The position numbers and the translations under genes were made by a program. A stretch of 64,000 nucleotides of DNA from Crocinitomicaceae bacterium. GTDB taxonomy: Bacteria > Bacteroidota > Bacteroidia > Flavobacteriales_D > Crocinitomicaceae. Below, one piece after another: positions 27,558 through 35,752 of this stretch (position 1 is its first letter; each line of letters starts with the position of its first letter). The notes under the pieces are model-generated. The model was not told where the DNA came from and did not search any database. It was given only the letters and a program-made list of their open reading frames with translations. Location: contig JAQWKT010000035.1 in the NCBI GenBank assembly GCA_029247685.1, positions 1 through 64,000 on the forward strand. The letters run 5' to 3'.

Positions 27558-28697
27558 TTACTTCAGTACTCCTCTAGAAATTACAATTTTTTGAACTTCA
27601 GAGGTTCCTTCATATATTTGAGTAATCTTTGCATCTCTCATTAGTCTTTCTACATGATACTCTTTAACAAAACCATATCCACCATGGATTTGAACAGCCT
27701 CTACTGTTTGTTCCATCGCAACCTTTGAAGCATACAGTTTTGCCATGGCACTTGATTGGTCGTAGTTGTTTCCATTGTCTTTATCAATAGCAGATCTATA
27801 CACAAGCATTTTTGCGGCTTCTATTTCTGTTGCCATGTCGGCAAGTTTAAAAGCAATTGCTTGATGCTTATATATTTCTTTTCCAAATGCTTTTCTTTCT
27901 TTAGAATAATCTCTAGCCAATTCAAATGCCCCTCCAGCGATACCTAAGGCTTGTGCAGCTATCCCTATTCTACCTCCAGAAAGCACCTTCATTGCGAATT
28001 TAAATCCAAATCCATCCTCCCCTATTCTATTTGCTTTAGGAAGTTTCACATCATTAAATAATAAAGTATGGGTGTCGCTTCCTCTAATTCCCAATTTATC
28101 TTCTTTAGCGCCAACAATAAATCCATCCATCTCTTTTTCAACAATAAACGCATTTATTCCTTTATGACCTAACTCTCTATTTGTTTGAGCAATAACTAAA
28201 TAAATGGAGGCAGTAGAACCATTTGTAATCCAGTTTTTAGTGCCATTTAATAAATAATGATCCCCTTTGTCTATCGCTGTAGTTCTTTGCGAAGTTGCAT
28301 CGGATCCGGCCTCTGGTTCGGATAAACAAAAAGCGCCAATTTTTTGACCGCTCGCCAAGGGAACAAGGTATTTTTGTTTTTGCTCTTCAGAGCCAAAAGT
28401 TTCTAAACCCCAACAAACCAAAGAATTGTTAACAGACATACAAACCGATGTGGAGGCATCTACTTTTGAAATTTCTTCCATCGCAAGAACGTAAGAAAGC
28501 GTATCCATGCCACTCCCACCATATTTAGGATCAACCATCATCCCCATGAAACCAAGCTCAGCTAGTTGCTTAACTTCTTCAACTGGAAACTTCTGAAGGT
28601 TATCTCTTTCAATAACTCCTGGTTTTAAAATATTTTGTGCAAAATCTCTTGCTGCTTCTTTAACCGCTTTGTGTTCATCTGATAGTTCGAAATTCAT
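27558..28697 (-). CDS. Acyl-CoA dehydrogenase
   Basis: 379 residues, the usual size. FAD/acyl-CoA motifs include GAFCLSEPEAGSDA, NGTKNWITNG, GRIGIAAQALGIA, QIHGGYGFVKEYHVERLMRDAKI and the C-terminal IYEGTSEVQKIVISR, whose Glu is the catalytic base position of short-chain/butyryl-type enzymes. It oxidises acyl-CoA to enoyl-CoA in fatty-acid or branched-chain amino-acid breakdown, passing electrons to ETF. It is a single gene, convergent with murF with zero spacing and divergent from anmK. Confidence 0.96.
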   Translation of the reverse strand: MNFELSDEHKAVKEAARDFAQNILKPGVIERDNLQKFPVEEVKQLAELGFMGMMVDPKYGGSGMDTLSYVLAMEEISKVDASTSVCMSVNNSLVCWGLETFGSEEQKQKYLVPLASGQKIGAFCLSEPEAGSDATSQRTTAIDKGDHYLLNGTKNWITNGSTASIYLVIAQTNRELGHKGINAFIVEKEMDGFIVGAKEDKLGIRGSDTHTLLFNDVKLPKANRIGEDGFGFKFAMKVLSGGRIGIAAQALGIAGGAFELARDYSKERKAFGKEIYKHQAIAFKLADMATEIEAAKMLVYRSAIDKDNGNNYDQSSAMAKLYASKVAMEQTVEAVQIHGGYGFVKEYHVERLMRDAKITQIYEGTSEVQKIVISRGVLK

Positions 28698-28728
28698 ATA
28701 TCTGAAGATTAAATGTTAATTTGGTTTA

Positions 28729-28736
28729 CAAATTTA
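28729..28736 (-). promoter_or_regulatory. Putative -7 element (TAAATTTG) of the acyl-CoA dehydrogenase gene
   Basis: Minus-strand TAAATTTG, 31 bases before the ATG; no TTG at the expected spacing. Confidence 0.35.
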
Positions 28737-28779
28737 ATTTTTTCATTGATTAATTTACCATAAACCCGTTACATAAAAC

Positions 28780-29844
28780 ATGGAAATTATCGGCCTTATG
28801 TCTGGAACCTCAATAGATGGCTGTGATATCGCGCATGTTAAATTCGAGACAATTAAAGAAATAGATTCATTCAAGACCCTTCATGTTAAAACTTATCCTT
28901 ATAGTAAGGAACTCACAAAAAAATTAACTAATGCTACTTCTCTTTCTTCTTTTGAACTCCTTCAACTAGATAAAGAGCTAGGAAATAAATTCAGTGATTT
29001 TGTTAATGATTTTATTAAAACAAATCGGATTAAAAAAAATAAAATTGCTGCCATTGCCTCCCATGGGCATACTATTTTTCATCAACCACAACTTGGCATA
29101 AGTCATCAAATTGGTTGCGGATTAACTATTTCAAACAAAACAAACATCCCCACTATTAACGATTTTAGAAAAAATGATGTTTTACATGGCGGGCAAGGAG
29201 CTCCTCTTGTTCCTATTGGGGATTTTGGCCTATTTAATTCATATGCGGATGCTTTTTTAAATATTGGTGGTTTTTCCAACATTAGCTTCAAAAAAAAGAA
29301 CGAAATTATTGCCTATGATGTTTGTCCTGGAAATCTTCCTTTAAATAAAATAGTTTCTAAAATAAACCTAATTTATGATCATAATGGCGCTATTTCTAAA
29401 ACAGGAAAAAAAAATACCGAACTACTCAAAAAACTAAACAATTTAAATTTCTATAAAAGTCTTGAGCCAAAGTCATTAGGAACAGAATGGCTTGAAGGAA
29501 AGTTTATGCCATTGCTTGATGAAGAAACTAACGTTTCCAATTGTTTAAGAACTATTTGTGAGCATCTCTCTGATCAAATTTCTTTAACAATAAATAAAGA
29601 AAAAATTAAAAAAATTTTAATTACTGGAGGAGGAGCAAAAAACAACTTCTTAATGGATCTTATTAAAGAAAAATCAAATGCTTCCATTGTAATTCCTAAA
29701 AAAGAAATTATTGATTTTAAAGAAGCAATTATTTTTGGATACATGGGGTATCTTCATCTAACAAACCGAAAGAATTGCTTGTCTACCGTGACCGGAGCAA
29801 GTAAAGACGTTATTGGTGGCATACTCTATGGAGTTAATAAATGA
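28780..29844 (+). CDS. anmK: Anhydro-N-acetylmuramic acid kinase
   Basis: 354 residues. The N-terminus GLMSGTSIDGCDIAHV is the AnmK phosphate-binding signature; ASHGHTIFHQP, QGAPLVPIGD, LNIGGFSNIS and ITGGGAKNNFLMDLI complete the sugar-kinase/ASKHA pattern. AnmK opens and phosphorylates 1,6-anhydroMurNAc to MurNAc-6-phosphate in cytoplasmic cell-wall recycling. It appears to be a single gene, between a divergent acyl-CoA dehydrogenase and a downstream promoter for the dehydrogenase operon. Confidence 0.95.
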   Translation: MEIIGLMSGTSIDGCDIAHVKFETIKEIDSFKTLHVKTYPYSKELTKKLTNATSLSSFELLQLDKELGNKFSDFVNDFIKTNRIKKNKIAAIASHGHTIFHQPQLGISHQIGCGLTISNKTNIPTINDFRKNDVLHGGQGAPLVPIGDFGLFNSYADAFLNIGGFSNISFKKKNEIIAYDVCPGNLPLNKIVSKINLIYDHNGAISKTGKKNTELLKKLNNLNFYKSLEPKSLGTEWLEGKFMPLLDEETNVSNCLRTICEHLSDQISLTINKEKIKKILITGGGAKNNFLMDLIKEKSNASIVIPKKEIIDFKEAIIFGYMGYLHLTNRKNCLSTVTGASKDVIGGILYGVNK

Positions 29845-29920
29845 AAAAGGTATTAACAATTTTAGATAAAAAGGTGTTAGTAAAAGATTTCAGAAAAAAC
29901 ATACCGTTTAATTTGTTTGT

Positions 29921-29928
29921 TATTTTTG
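29921..29928 (+). promoter_or_regulatory. Putative -7 element (TATTTTTG) of the gdh-nhaD-exbBD operon
   Basis: TATTTTTG matches TAnnTTTG and ends 18 bases before the ATG at 29947; no good -33 TTG is seen. Confidence 0.4.
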
Positions 29929-29946
29929 TGTTTATAAGTTTTAAAA

Positions 29947-31179
29947 ATGAAAGATTTATTAGATAAATTTGAAAACAAACGCCCTGAGGTTGTTTTTGAA
30001 TGGAAAGATTCGGAAACCGAAGCAGAAGGATGGGTGGTGATAAATTCTCTTAGAGGAGGCGCAGCTGGTGGTGGAACAAGAATGAGAACCGGTTTGGACA
30101 AAAGAGAAGTGGAATCTTTAGCAAAAACAATGGAAGTGAAGTTTACGGTTGCTGGACCACCAATAGGAGGGGCAAAATCGGGAATAAACTTTAATCCAAA
30201 AGACCCAAGAAAACAAGGGGTTCTTAATCGTTGGTTTTCAGCAGTAACTCCACTTTTAAAACATTATTATGGCACAGGAGGAGACTTAAATGTTGATGAA
30301 ATTCACGAGGTAATACCAACCACCGAAGATTGTGGCGTTTGGCATCCACAAGAAGGAGTTTTTAATGGGCATTTTCAACCTAGAGAGGCTCAAAAAATCA
30401 ATCGAATCGGACAATTAAGGCAAGGCGTTCTTAAAGTAATCGAAGACGAGAAATATTCCCCTAGTTTAGCCAGAAAATATGCGGTTGCGGATATGATTAC
30501 TGGATTTGGAGTTGCCGAATCAATAAGGCATTATTTTCAAATATGGGGAGGAGAATTAAGAAATAAAAAAGTTATTGTTCAAGGATGGGGGAATGTTGGA
30601 TCTGCCGCAGCTTTTTATCTTGCACAAAATGGAGCAAAAATAGTTGGAATTATTGACCGAGTTGGAGGGTTAATTAATCCTGAAGGATTTACTGAATCAG
30701 AGATTAATCAATTGTTTTTGAATAAAAATGGAAACGAATTAGTTAGCAATGACTTAATTTCATATGAAGAAGTTAACTCTAAAATATGGGACATAGAAGC
30801 AGATGTCTTTATTCCATGTGCTGGATCAAGAATGATTTCGGAAGATTTGCTAACTAGAATGATTAAGTCTGGCGTCTCTGTTATTTCTTGTGGTGCAAAT
30901 GTCCCCTTCTCAGATCCTGAAATATTTTTTGGGCCAATTGCAGACAAAGCAGATGAGTCTCTTGCTCTAATTCCTGATTTTATTGCAAATTGTGGCATGG
31001 CTAGAGTATTTGCTTACCTAATGGGTAACGACCTAGCAAAATTAGATGACAAGCTTATTTTCGATGACACCAGCAAAATCATTTATGATGCGCTTGAAAA
31101 AACAAACAAAATAAATCCAAAAAATACTGGTATCGCAAAATCTGGATTTGAAATTGCACTTAATCAACTTTTAAATTAA
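29947..31179 (+). CDS. Glu/Leu/Phe/Val-family dehydrogenase
   Basis: 410 residues. N-terminal dimerisation and substrate domain with GGAAGGGTRMR and PIGGAKSGINF (catalytic lysine), then GTGGDLNVDEIHEVIP and a Rossmann NAD(P) domain with VQGWGNVGSAAAFYLA; PDFIANCGMARVF lies near the C-terminus. The family reversibly deaminates glutamate or branched-chain/aromatic amino acids. The divergence from classical GdhA makes the substrate uncertain. It heads a tightly packed run; nhaD follows after nine bases. Confidence 0.92.
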   Translation: MKDLLDKFENKRPEVVFEWKDSETEAEGWVVINSLRGGAAGGGTRMRTGLDKREVESLAKTMEVKFTVAGPPIGGAKSGINFNPKDPRKQGVLNRWFSAVTPLLKHYYGTGGDLNVDEIHEVIPTTEDCGVWHPQEGVFNGHFQPREAQKINRIGQLRQGVLKVIEDEKYSPSLARKYAVADMITGFGVAESIRHYFQIWGGELRNKKVIVQGWGNVGSAAAFYLAQNGAKIVGIIDRVGGLINPEGFTESEINQLFLNKNGNELVSNDLISYEEVNSKIWDIEADVFIPCAGSRMISEDLLTRMIKSGVSVISCGANVPFSDPEIFFGPIADKADESLALIPDFIANCGMARVFAYLMGNDLAKLDDKLIFDDTSKIIYDALEKTNKINPKNTGIAKSGFEIALNQLLN

Positions 31180-31188
31180 TTTTATTAC

Positions 31189-32520
31189 ATGGAAGTTTTT
31201 ATTGTAGCCACTTTTATTTTAGGATATTTTGCAATAACCATTGAACATAGTCTCAAAATAGACAAACTTATTCCAGCATTAATCATGATGGCTTTATGTT
31301 GGGCAGGGGTTGCTTTTGGTCTAGACTCATTCAACTCTTGGTTTGACAGTCATAACAGTAAACTATTAGATATTAGCGTGCTTGACCACGAACACAAACT
31401 TCATCTTCTAGAAAACACCCTGCTACATCATTTTGGAAAAACTTGTGAGATTTTAATCTTTTTAATAGGCGCAATGACTATCGTTGAAATCATTGATCAT
31501 TTCAATGGATTTCAAACCATAAAAAAAATCATAAAAACAAAAAACAAGGCTTCTTTATTATGGATTGTTTGTGGACTTGGGTTCATTTTATCTGCCATTA
31601 TAGACAACCTAACCGCTACTATTGTCTTAATCACCATTCTAAGAAAAGTTATTCCAGACAAAAACCTTCGTATGTGGTATGCTGGCCTTATTATTATTGC
31701 GGCAAATGCTGGTGGCGCATGGTCTCCAATTGGAGATGTAACCACCACGATGCTTTGGATGGGAGACAAAGTCTCTGCATTGGTTTTAATCAGCAAACTA
31801 TTAATCCCATCTCTTGTCTGCATGATCATCCCCACATTTATCGCTACTTTTTTACCCATCTTTAAAGGAGAGATAGAAACAGAAGAAGATAATCAAGAGG
31901 TTAGCAAAAACAGCCTTTTTATGTTGATCTTAGGGCTTGGTATGATTGTTTTTGTTCCAATATTTAAAACTCTCACACATCTCCCTCCTTATGTAGGAAT
32001 GATGCTATCCGTTGGAGTTGTTTCTCTTTTTGCTGAAATATTAAGCAATAGAGAATTTTCTATTACGGATGCACACGATGATAATCATGCACATGGAGCA
32101 ACATTTAAAGCCTTATCAAGAATTGAAATGCCAAGCATCTTATTTTTTCTTGGGATATTAATGACCGTAGCCGCTCTTGAGTCTTTAGGGTTAATTTTCA
32201 CTTTTGGACAAGAGGTAAATGCCACATTAGACCAAGACATTTTTATAATTTTACTAGGAATTGGTTCAGCAATAATTGATAATGTTCCTTTGGTTGCAGC
32301 CTCCATGGGAATGTTCCAAGACTCAATGGATGCAGATGTTTGGCATTTTATTGCTTATGCAGCTGGAACAGGTGGAAGCATGCTTATTATAGGATCTGCA
32401 GCAGGAGTAGTTGCAATGGGGATGGAGAAGATTTCTTTTTTCTGGTATTTGAAAAAAATCTCCTTATTGGCTCTTGTTGGTTATTTTGCCGGAATCGGAA
32501 CTTTTTTATTATTGTCGTAA
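31189..32520 (+). CDS. nhaD: NhaD-type sodium/proton antiporter
   Basis: 443 residues with about 11-12 membrane helices. IIEIIDHFNGF-type spacing, LSAIIDNLTATIVLITILR, NAGGAWSPIGDVTTTMLWM and IIDNVPLVAASMGM are the diagnostic helix-break motifs of NhaD. It expels sodium in exchange for protons at the inner membrane and is common in marine and halotolerant Bacteroidota. The position between an amino-acid dehydrogenase and exbB/exbD, with gaps of 9 and 28 bp, suggests one transcript. Confidence 0.94.
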   Translation: MEVFIVATFILGYFAITIEHSLKIDKLIPALIMMALCWAGVAFGLDSFNSWFDSHNSKLLDISVLDHEHKLHLLENTLLHHFGKTCEILIFLIGAMTIVEIIDHFNGFQTIKKIIKTKNKASLLWIVCGLGFILSAIIDNLTATIVLITILRKVIPDKNLRMWYAGLIIIAANAGGAWSPIGDVTTTMLWMGDKVSALVLISKLLIPSLVCMIIPTFIATFLPIFKGEIETEEDNQEVSKNSLFMLILGLGMIVFVPIFKTLTHLPPYVGMMLSVGVVSLFAEILSNREFSITDAHDDNHAHGATFKALSRIEMPSILFFLGILMTVAALESLGLIFTFGQEVNATLDQDIFIILLGIGSAIIDNVPLVAASMGMFQDSMDADVWHFIAYAAGTGGSMLIIGSAAGVVAMGMEKISFFWYLKKISLLALVGYFAGIGTFLLLS

Positions 32521-32548
32521 CTTAATTATATTAACACGTTTAACTACT

Positions 32549-33244
32549 ATGAATTTATTTTTTTTACTTAGCACGGATGCAACAGCAAATGTTACCTCAC
32601 AAACAAAGCCTGTTTTTGAAATCCTAAAAGACTCTAGCGAAGGAGCTGGTCTTTATGTAAACATTATTTTGCTAGTCATGCTAGGCTATGCCGTTTTTGT
32701 TTTTGTTGAACGATTTTTGGCATTGTCTAAAGCCATGAAAGAAGAAAAAGGACTTCTTGATAATGTTAGCAATAGCATCAGTAAAGGAGATTTTGATGGA
32801 GCACGGATCATCTGTAATAATTCTTCAGACAGCCCTATCTCAAAAATGCTTTTAAATGGAATTGGGCAGCTTGAAAAAGGAGATGCTTCTGAAAGTGGAA
32901 TTCGAAAAACCATTGAAAGTTCGGGTAAATTTGAAATCTCCAGATTAGAACAACGCTTAAATTATTTGGCAACAGCAGCTGGAGCAGCACCAATGATTGG
33001 TTTTCTAGGAACGGTCCTTGGAATGATGATGGTTTTTATTGATCTTGAAAACTCCACTACTCTTGAATTAAAAGTGATTGCGCCAGGAATAATGACCGCA
33101 ATGGTCACTACCGTTGGAGGGTTAATTGTTGGGGTTATCTCGTTTATGAGTTATAACTATTTAATAGGAAGAATTGGAAAGGTTATTTATAAAATGGAAA
33201 TGGCGGCATTAAAATTCATGGAATCCATAGACATTAAAAAATAA
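32549..33244 (+). CDS. exbB: MotA/TolQ/ExbB proton channel protein
   Basis: 231 residues from ATG 32549; the ORF track begins upstream inside nhaD at a start without support. Three membrane helices: about 34-54, about 140-165 (AAPMIGFLGTVLGMMMVF) and about 180-205 (MTAMVTTVGGLIVGVISF). This is the ExbB/TolQ proton-channel fold that, with ExbD, powers TonB at the inner membrane. An ExbD gene (five-base gap) and a TonB-like gene follow directly. Confidence 0.93.
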   Translation: MNLFFLLSTDATANVTSQTKPVFEILKDSSEGAGLYVNIILLVMLGYAVFVFVERFLALSKAMKEEKGLLDNVSNSISKGDFDGARIICNNSSDSPISKMLLNGIGQLEKGDASESGIRKTIESSGKFEISRLEQRLNYLATAAGAAPMIGFLGTVLGMMMVFIDLENSTTLELKVIAPGIMTAMVTTVGGLIVGVISFMSYNYLIGRIGKVIYKMEMAALKFMESIDIKK

Positions 33245-33249
33245 GCACT

Positions 33250-33669
33250 ATGGATTTTAACTCTAGAAATAAAATAAAAATAGAAGGAGGAATGGCCTCC
33301 ATGACCGATTTGGTCTTTTTATTACTTATCTTCTTTATCATTATGAGTTTAATGGCAAACAACCAAACGCCTATTGATCTACCCAAAACAGAAGAAGCTC
33401 TTCCAACAGATACCAATCCAGTCGAATTGATTGTCGTAATTACCGAAGATAATTTGTATCAAATTAATGGAAAAGAAAATGAAAAGGGACTTTCCTTTGA
33501 ACAAATCAAGCCGATAATTGTAAGCGAAATGAAAACACAGTTTGAAAAATCAGGAAAAGAAGACTTAAAAATTGCAGGACACAAAAATGCCGATTATCAA
33601 GCTGTTTTTAAAGTGTTAGCACTTGCACAAGTAAACCAATGGAACCCGGTTCTTGCTTACGATAAGTAA
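33250..33669 (+). CDS. exbD: ExbD/TolR biopolymer transport protein
   Basis: 139 residues: a short cytoplasmic start, one membrane helix (about 18-38) with GGMASMTDLVFLLLIFFIIMS, where the Asp is the proton-carrying residue, and a periplasmic TolR-like domain (VELIVVITEDNLYQINGKE ... LKIAGHKNADYQAVFKVLALA). It forms the stator with ExbB. The stop codon is followed immediately by the ATG of the TonB-like gene. Confidence 0.94.
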   Translation: MDFNSRNKIKIEGGMASMTDLVFLLLIFFIIMSLMANNQTPIDLPKTEEALPTDTNPVELIVVITEDNLYQINGKENEKGLSFEQIKPIIVSEMKTQFEKSGKEDLKIAGHKNADYQAVFKVLALAQVNQWNPVLAYDK

Positions 33670-34382
33670 ATGAAAAAAATAAATAAAAATCCGCATCAAA
33701 TTAGCCACCCTAAAGATGATTTAGCTGGGGCTATTTGCGCTATTTTATTTATCCTTGGTTTATATTTAATTTTAATTTCTTTTGAATATAAATTTCCTGA
33801 CCCACCTCCTGTTCGACTAACAGTAAAAGCAAAAGTTCCTTTAACTAAAGAAGAAATTAAGAAATTTGAAATAAAAGAAACTAACGATGGTGGTGGTGGG
33901 AGTTCTGCAAAAGACCCTATCAAAAAGCCCAATAATGAAGCAGAAGAAGTTGTCACAGGAAAAAAGAAAAAAAGCGCCCTAAATCCGACAAAGGAAAAAA
34001 AGGAAAGGGAAAAGAAAAAGGAGGGGGAGATAACCTTTTTAATGGAAAAGGAGGAAGTGGAACAGGCGACGAATTTGGAGATGGAGATAAAGGTAATCCA
34101 GGAGATGACCCAGGTAAAGGTTTAAAACCTAGGATTCTTAAAGTAAAACCAAAAACTTCTAAAATATACAACGATCGATTAGTAGAAATTCATTTAAAAG
34201 TAAAAATAAATCCCGCTGGTCGAGTTATTTCAGCTACCAATATTCCTTCACAAACAACTACAAGAGATCAATCCTTAATTAATCGCGTTATCGAGGCCAC
34301 AAAAAACACTGCTCTATATGACAAAAGACCAGGCGCGCCAATTCAAGGAGCTTGGATTACTGTTAAAATTGAGGCTAAATAA
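33670..34382 (+). CDS. TonB-like energy transducer requiring a -1 frameshift
   Basis: Frame 0 (33670-34125) encodes an N-terminal membrane helix (about 18-38, GAICAILFILGLYLILISF), PDPPPVRLTVKAK and a GGGGSS spacer, then becomes unlike TonB. The -1 frame, open from 33939 to 34382, carries the missing parts: a Gly/Lys-rich spacer (NLFNGKGGSGTGDEFGDG) and a C-terminal TonB-like domain (LVEIHLKVKINPAGRVISA, GAWITVKIEAK). Joined, they make about 237 residues. Two in-phase A_AAA_AAG slippery heptamers lie in the overlap. The -1 frame ends three bases before folC, fitting the operon. Either frameshifting is programmed or one base is missing in an A-run; sequence alone cannot decide. Confidence 0.72.
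33960..34002 (+). promoter_or_regulatory. Candidate -1 ribosomal frameshift zone with two A_AAA_AAG heptamers
   Basis: In the zero frame of the TonB-like gene, A_AAA_AAG occurs at 33960-33966 and again at 33996-34002, both in the phase required for tandem tRNA-Lys slippage. Slipping at either site gives continuous reading into the TonB C-terminal frame. No strong stem-loop is obvious just downstream by eye. Confidence 0.45.
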
Positions 34383-34385
34383 TTA

Positions 34386-35594
34386 ATGCCTACCTACAAA
34401 AAAAGCATTGACTGGTTATTTCAGCAATTTCCAAACTATCAAAAACAAGGTAAAAAAGCCTATAAAGCTGATTTAACAAATATTTCCAAGTTGTTATCCC
34501 TGCTTAACTTAGATAACAACAACTTAAAATTTGTGCATGTAGCTGGCACCAATGGAAAGGGAAGCGTTTGTTGCATGCTTGCCTCCACCCTATCCGAATC
34601 AGGTTACAAAACCGGACTTTTTACCTCCCCTCACCTATTAGACTTTAGAGAAAGAATAAGAATAAATGGATCCAAAATTTCAAAAGAGGAGGTAATTTCT
34701 TTTTGTGAAAAAGTAAAAAATTTAGACTTCAATCCTTCTTTTTTTGAAATTACGTTTGCCATGGCAATAGAACATTTTGTAAATGAAAAATGCGACATCT
34801 GCATTATTGAGGTTGGTCTTGGAGGGAGATTGGATGCCACAAACATCATTACTCCAATTCTAACCGCCATTACTAGCATCGGACTTGACCATACCGATAT
34901 CCTTGGCAATTCGCTTTCCGAAATTGCAAAAGAAAAAGCAGGCATTATAAAAAAAGAGATTCCTTTGGTACTAGGAGAAAAAAATACTACCAAAGAAATA
35001 ATGCATATTGCAAAAGAAAAAGACTGTTTGGTTCTTGAGACCAAAAAGATAACAAACAGTGTTCTTCCTCCTTTTGATTATGGATACCCCTTTGAAAATG
35101 CAAAAACAGCATTTGCCTGTTTAAAGGAATTAAATAAACTTGGATTTAAATCCAATCAAACCCATTTTAAAAATGGCCTAAAAAATATTCAAGAAAACAC
35201 TGGATATAAAGCCCGACTTGAAATCCTAAAAAAAAATCCAACAATTATTTTTGATGGAGGACATAATGTCCAAGGAATTGAGCAAAGCCTTTTATACATC
35301 AAACAAAAGCACAAAGGAAATATTTATTTGATATATGGATCTAGCAAGGATAAAGACCACAATGCTATTTTTAATGCCTTACCTAAAGACAGTCCAATAT
35401 ACCTCTCCCCCTTTAAAAGTGAACGAAGTCTTCGTCAAAAGGATTTAATACAAATAAAAAACAAATACCAAAAAAATGCGATTATCTGTAAGGATGTTAA
35501 TGAAGCTATTCTTAAAAGTTCTGAAAAATCAAACAAGGGAGATTGCATTTTTATTTTTGGTAGTTTTTTTCTTTATGAAGAGATTTTAAAATAA
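34386..35594 (+). CDS. folC: Folylpolyglutamate synthase / dihydrofolate synthase
   Basis: 402 residues of the Mur-ligase fold. P-loop VAGTNGKGSVCCMLAS, TGLFTSPHLLDFRERI, IIEVGLGGRLDATN and SIGLDHTDILG are FolC signatures; IIFDGGHNVQG begins the C-terminal domain. It adds glutamate to folates and dihydropteroate in the cytoplasm. Starting three bases after the TonB-like gene, it ends the dehydrogenase-nhaD-exbB-exbD-tonB run; the next promoter, for tRNA-Val, begins five bases after its stop. Confidence 0.95.
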   Translation: MPTYKKSIDWLFQQFPNYQKQGKKAYKADLTNISKLLSLLNLDNNNLKFVHVAGTNGKGSVCCMLASTLSESGYKTGLFTSPHLLDFRERIRINGSKISKEEVISFCEKVKNLDFNPSFFEITFAMAIEHFVNEKCDICIIEVGLGGRLDATNIITPILTAITSIGLDHTDILGNSLSEIAKEKAGIIKKEIPLVLGEKNTTKEIMHIAKEKDCLVLETKKITNSVLPPFDYGYPFENAKTAFACLKELNKLGFKSNQTHFKNGLKNIQENTGYKARLEILKKNPTIIFDGGHNVQGIEQSLLYIKQKHKGNIYLIYGSSKDKDHNAIFNALPKDSPIYLSPFKSERSLRQKDLIQIKNKYQKNAIICKDVNEAILKSSEKSNKGDCIFIFGSFFLYEEILK

Positions 35595-35598
35595 ATGC

Positions 35599-35628
35599 TT
35601 GTATAAAATAATTTTATTCCTACATTTG
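35599..35628 (+). promoter_or_regulatory. tRNA-Val promoter (TTG-N19-TACATTTG)
   Basis: TTG (35599-35601) and TACATTTG (35621-35628) are exactly 19 bp apart, a perfect Bacteroidota promoter placed 14 bp before the tRNA. Confidence 0.75.
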
Positions 35629-35642
35629 CAATCTCAAAAAAA

Positions 35643-35717
35643 GGGCGATTAACTCAGTTGGTTCAGAGTGCCTCCCTTACAAGGAGGAAGTCGGGGGTTC
35701 GAGTCCCTCATTGCCCA
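35643..35717 (+). tRNA. tRNA-Val (anticodon TAC)
   Basis: A 75-base cloverleaf can be folded: acceptor stem GGGCGAT/ATTGCCC with one G-T pair and discriminator A, D stem ACTC/GAGT, anticodon stem CCTCC/GGAGG around loop CTTACAA (anticodon TAC, reading GTA/GTN valine codons), a five-base variable loop and T arm GGGGG-TTCGAGT-CCCTC. CCA is not encoded. It has its own promoter and a terminator nine bases after its end. Confidence 0.96.
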
Positions 35718-35725
35718 CTAAAAAA

Positions 35726-35752
35726 AACCTACTCAAATGAGTGGGTTTTTTT
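35726..35752 (+). terminator. Terminator after tRNA-Val, probably bidirectional
   Basis: Stem AACCTACTCA/TGAGTGGGTT (one T-G pair), loop AA, followed by seven or more T. The complementary strand also has a T-run after the stem, so it may end the minus-strand serine hydrolase gene too, whose stop lies at its edge. Confidence 0.82.

Noticed and set aside
33696-34171. Two antisense ORFs rich in proline and serine opposite the TonB-like gene
   Set aside because: They mirror the Gly/Lys-rich spacer on the sense strand; they do not explain the frame change.
34631-35044. 137-residue antisense ORF within folC, and similar ones at 1926-2312 and 31512-31859
   Set aside because: All lie opposite well-supported genes and follow the third-position pattern of the sense gene.
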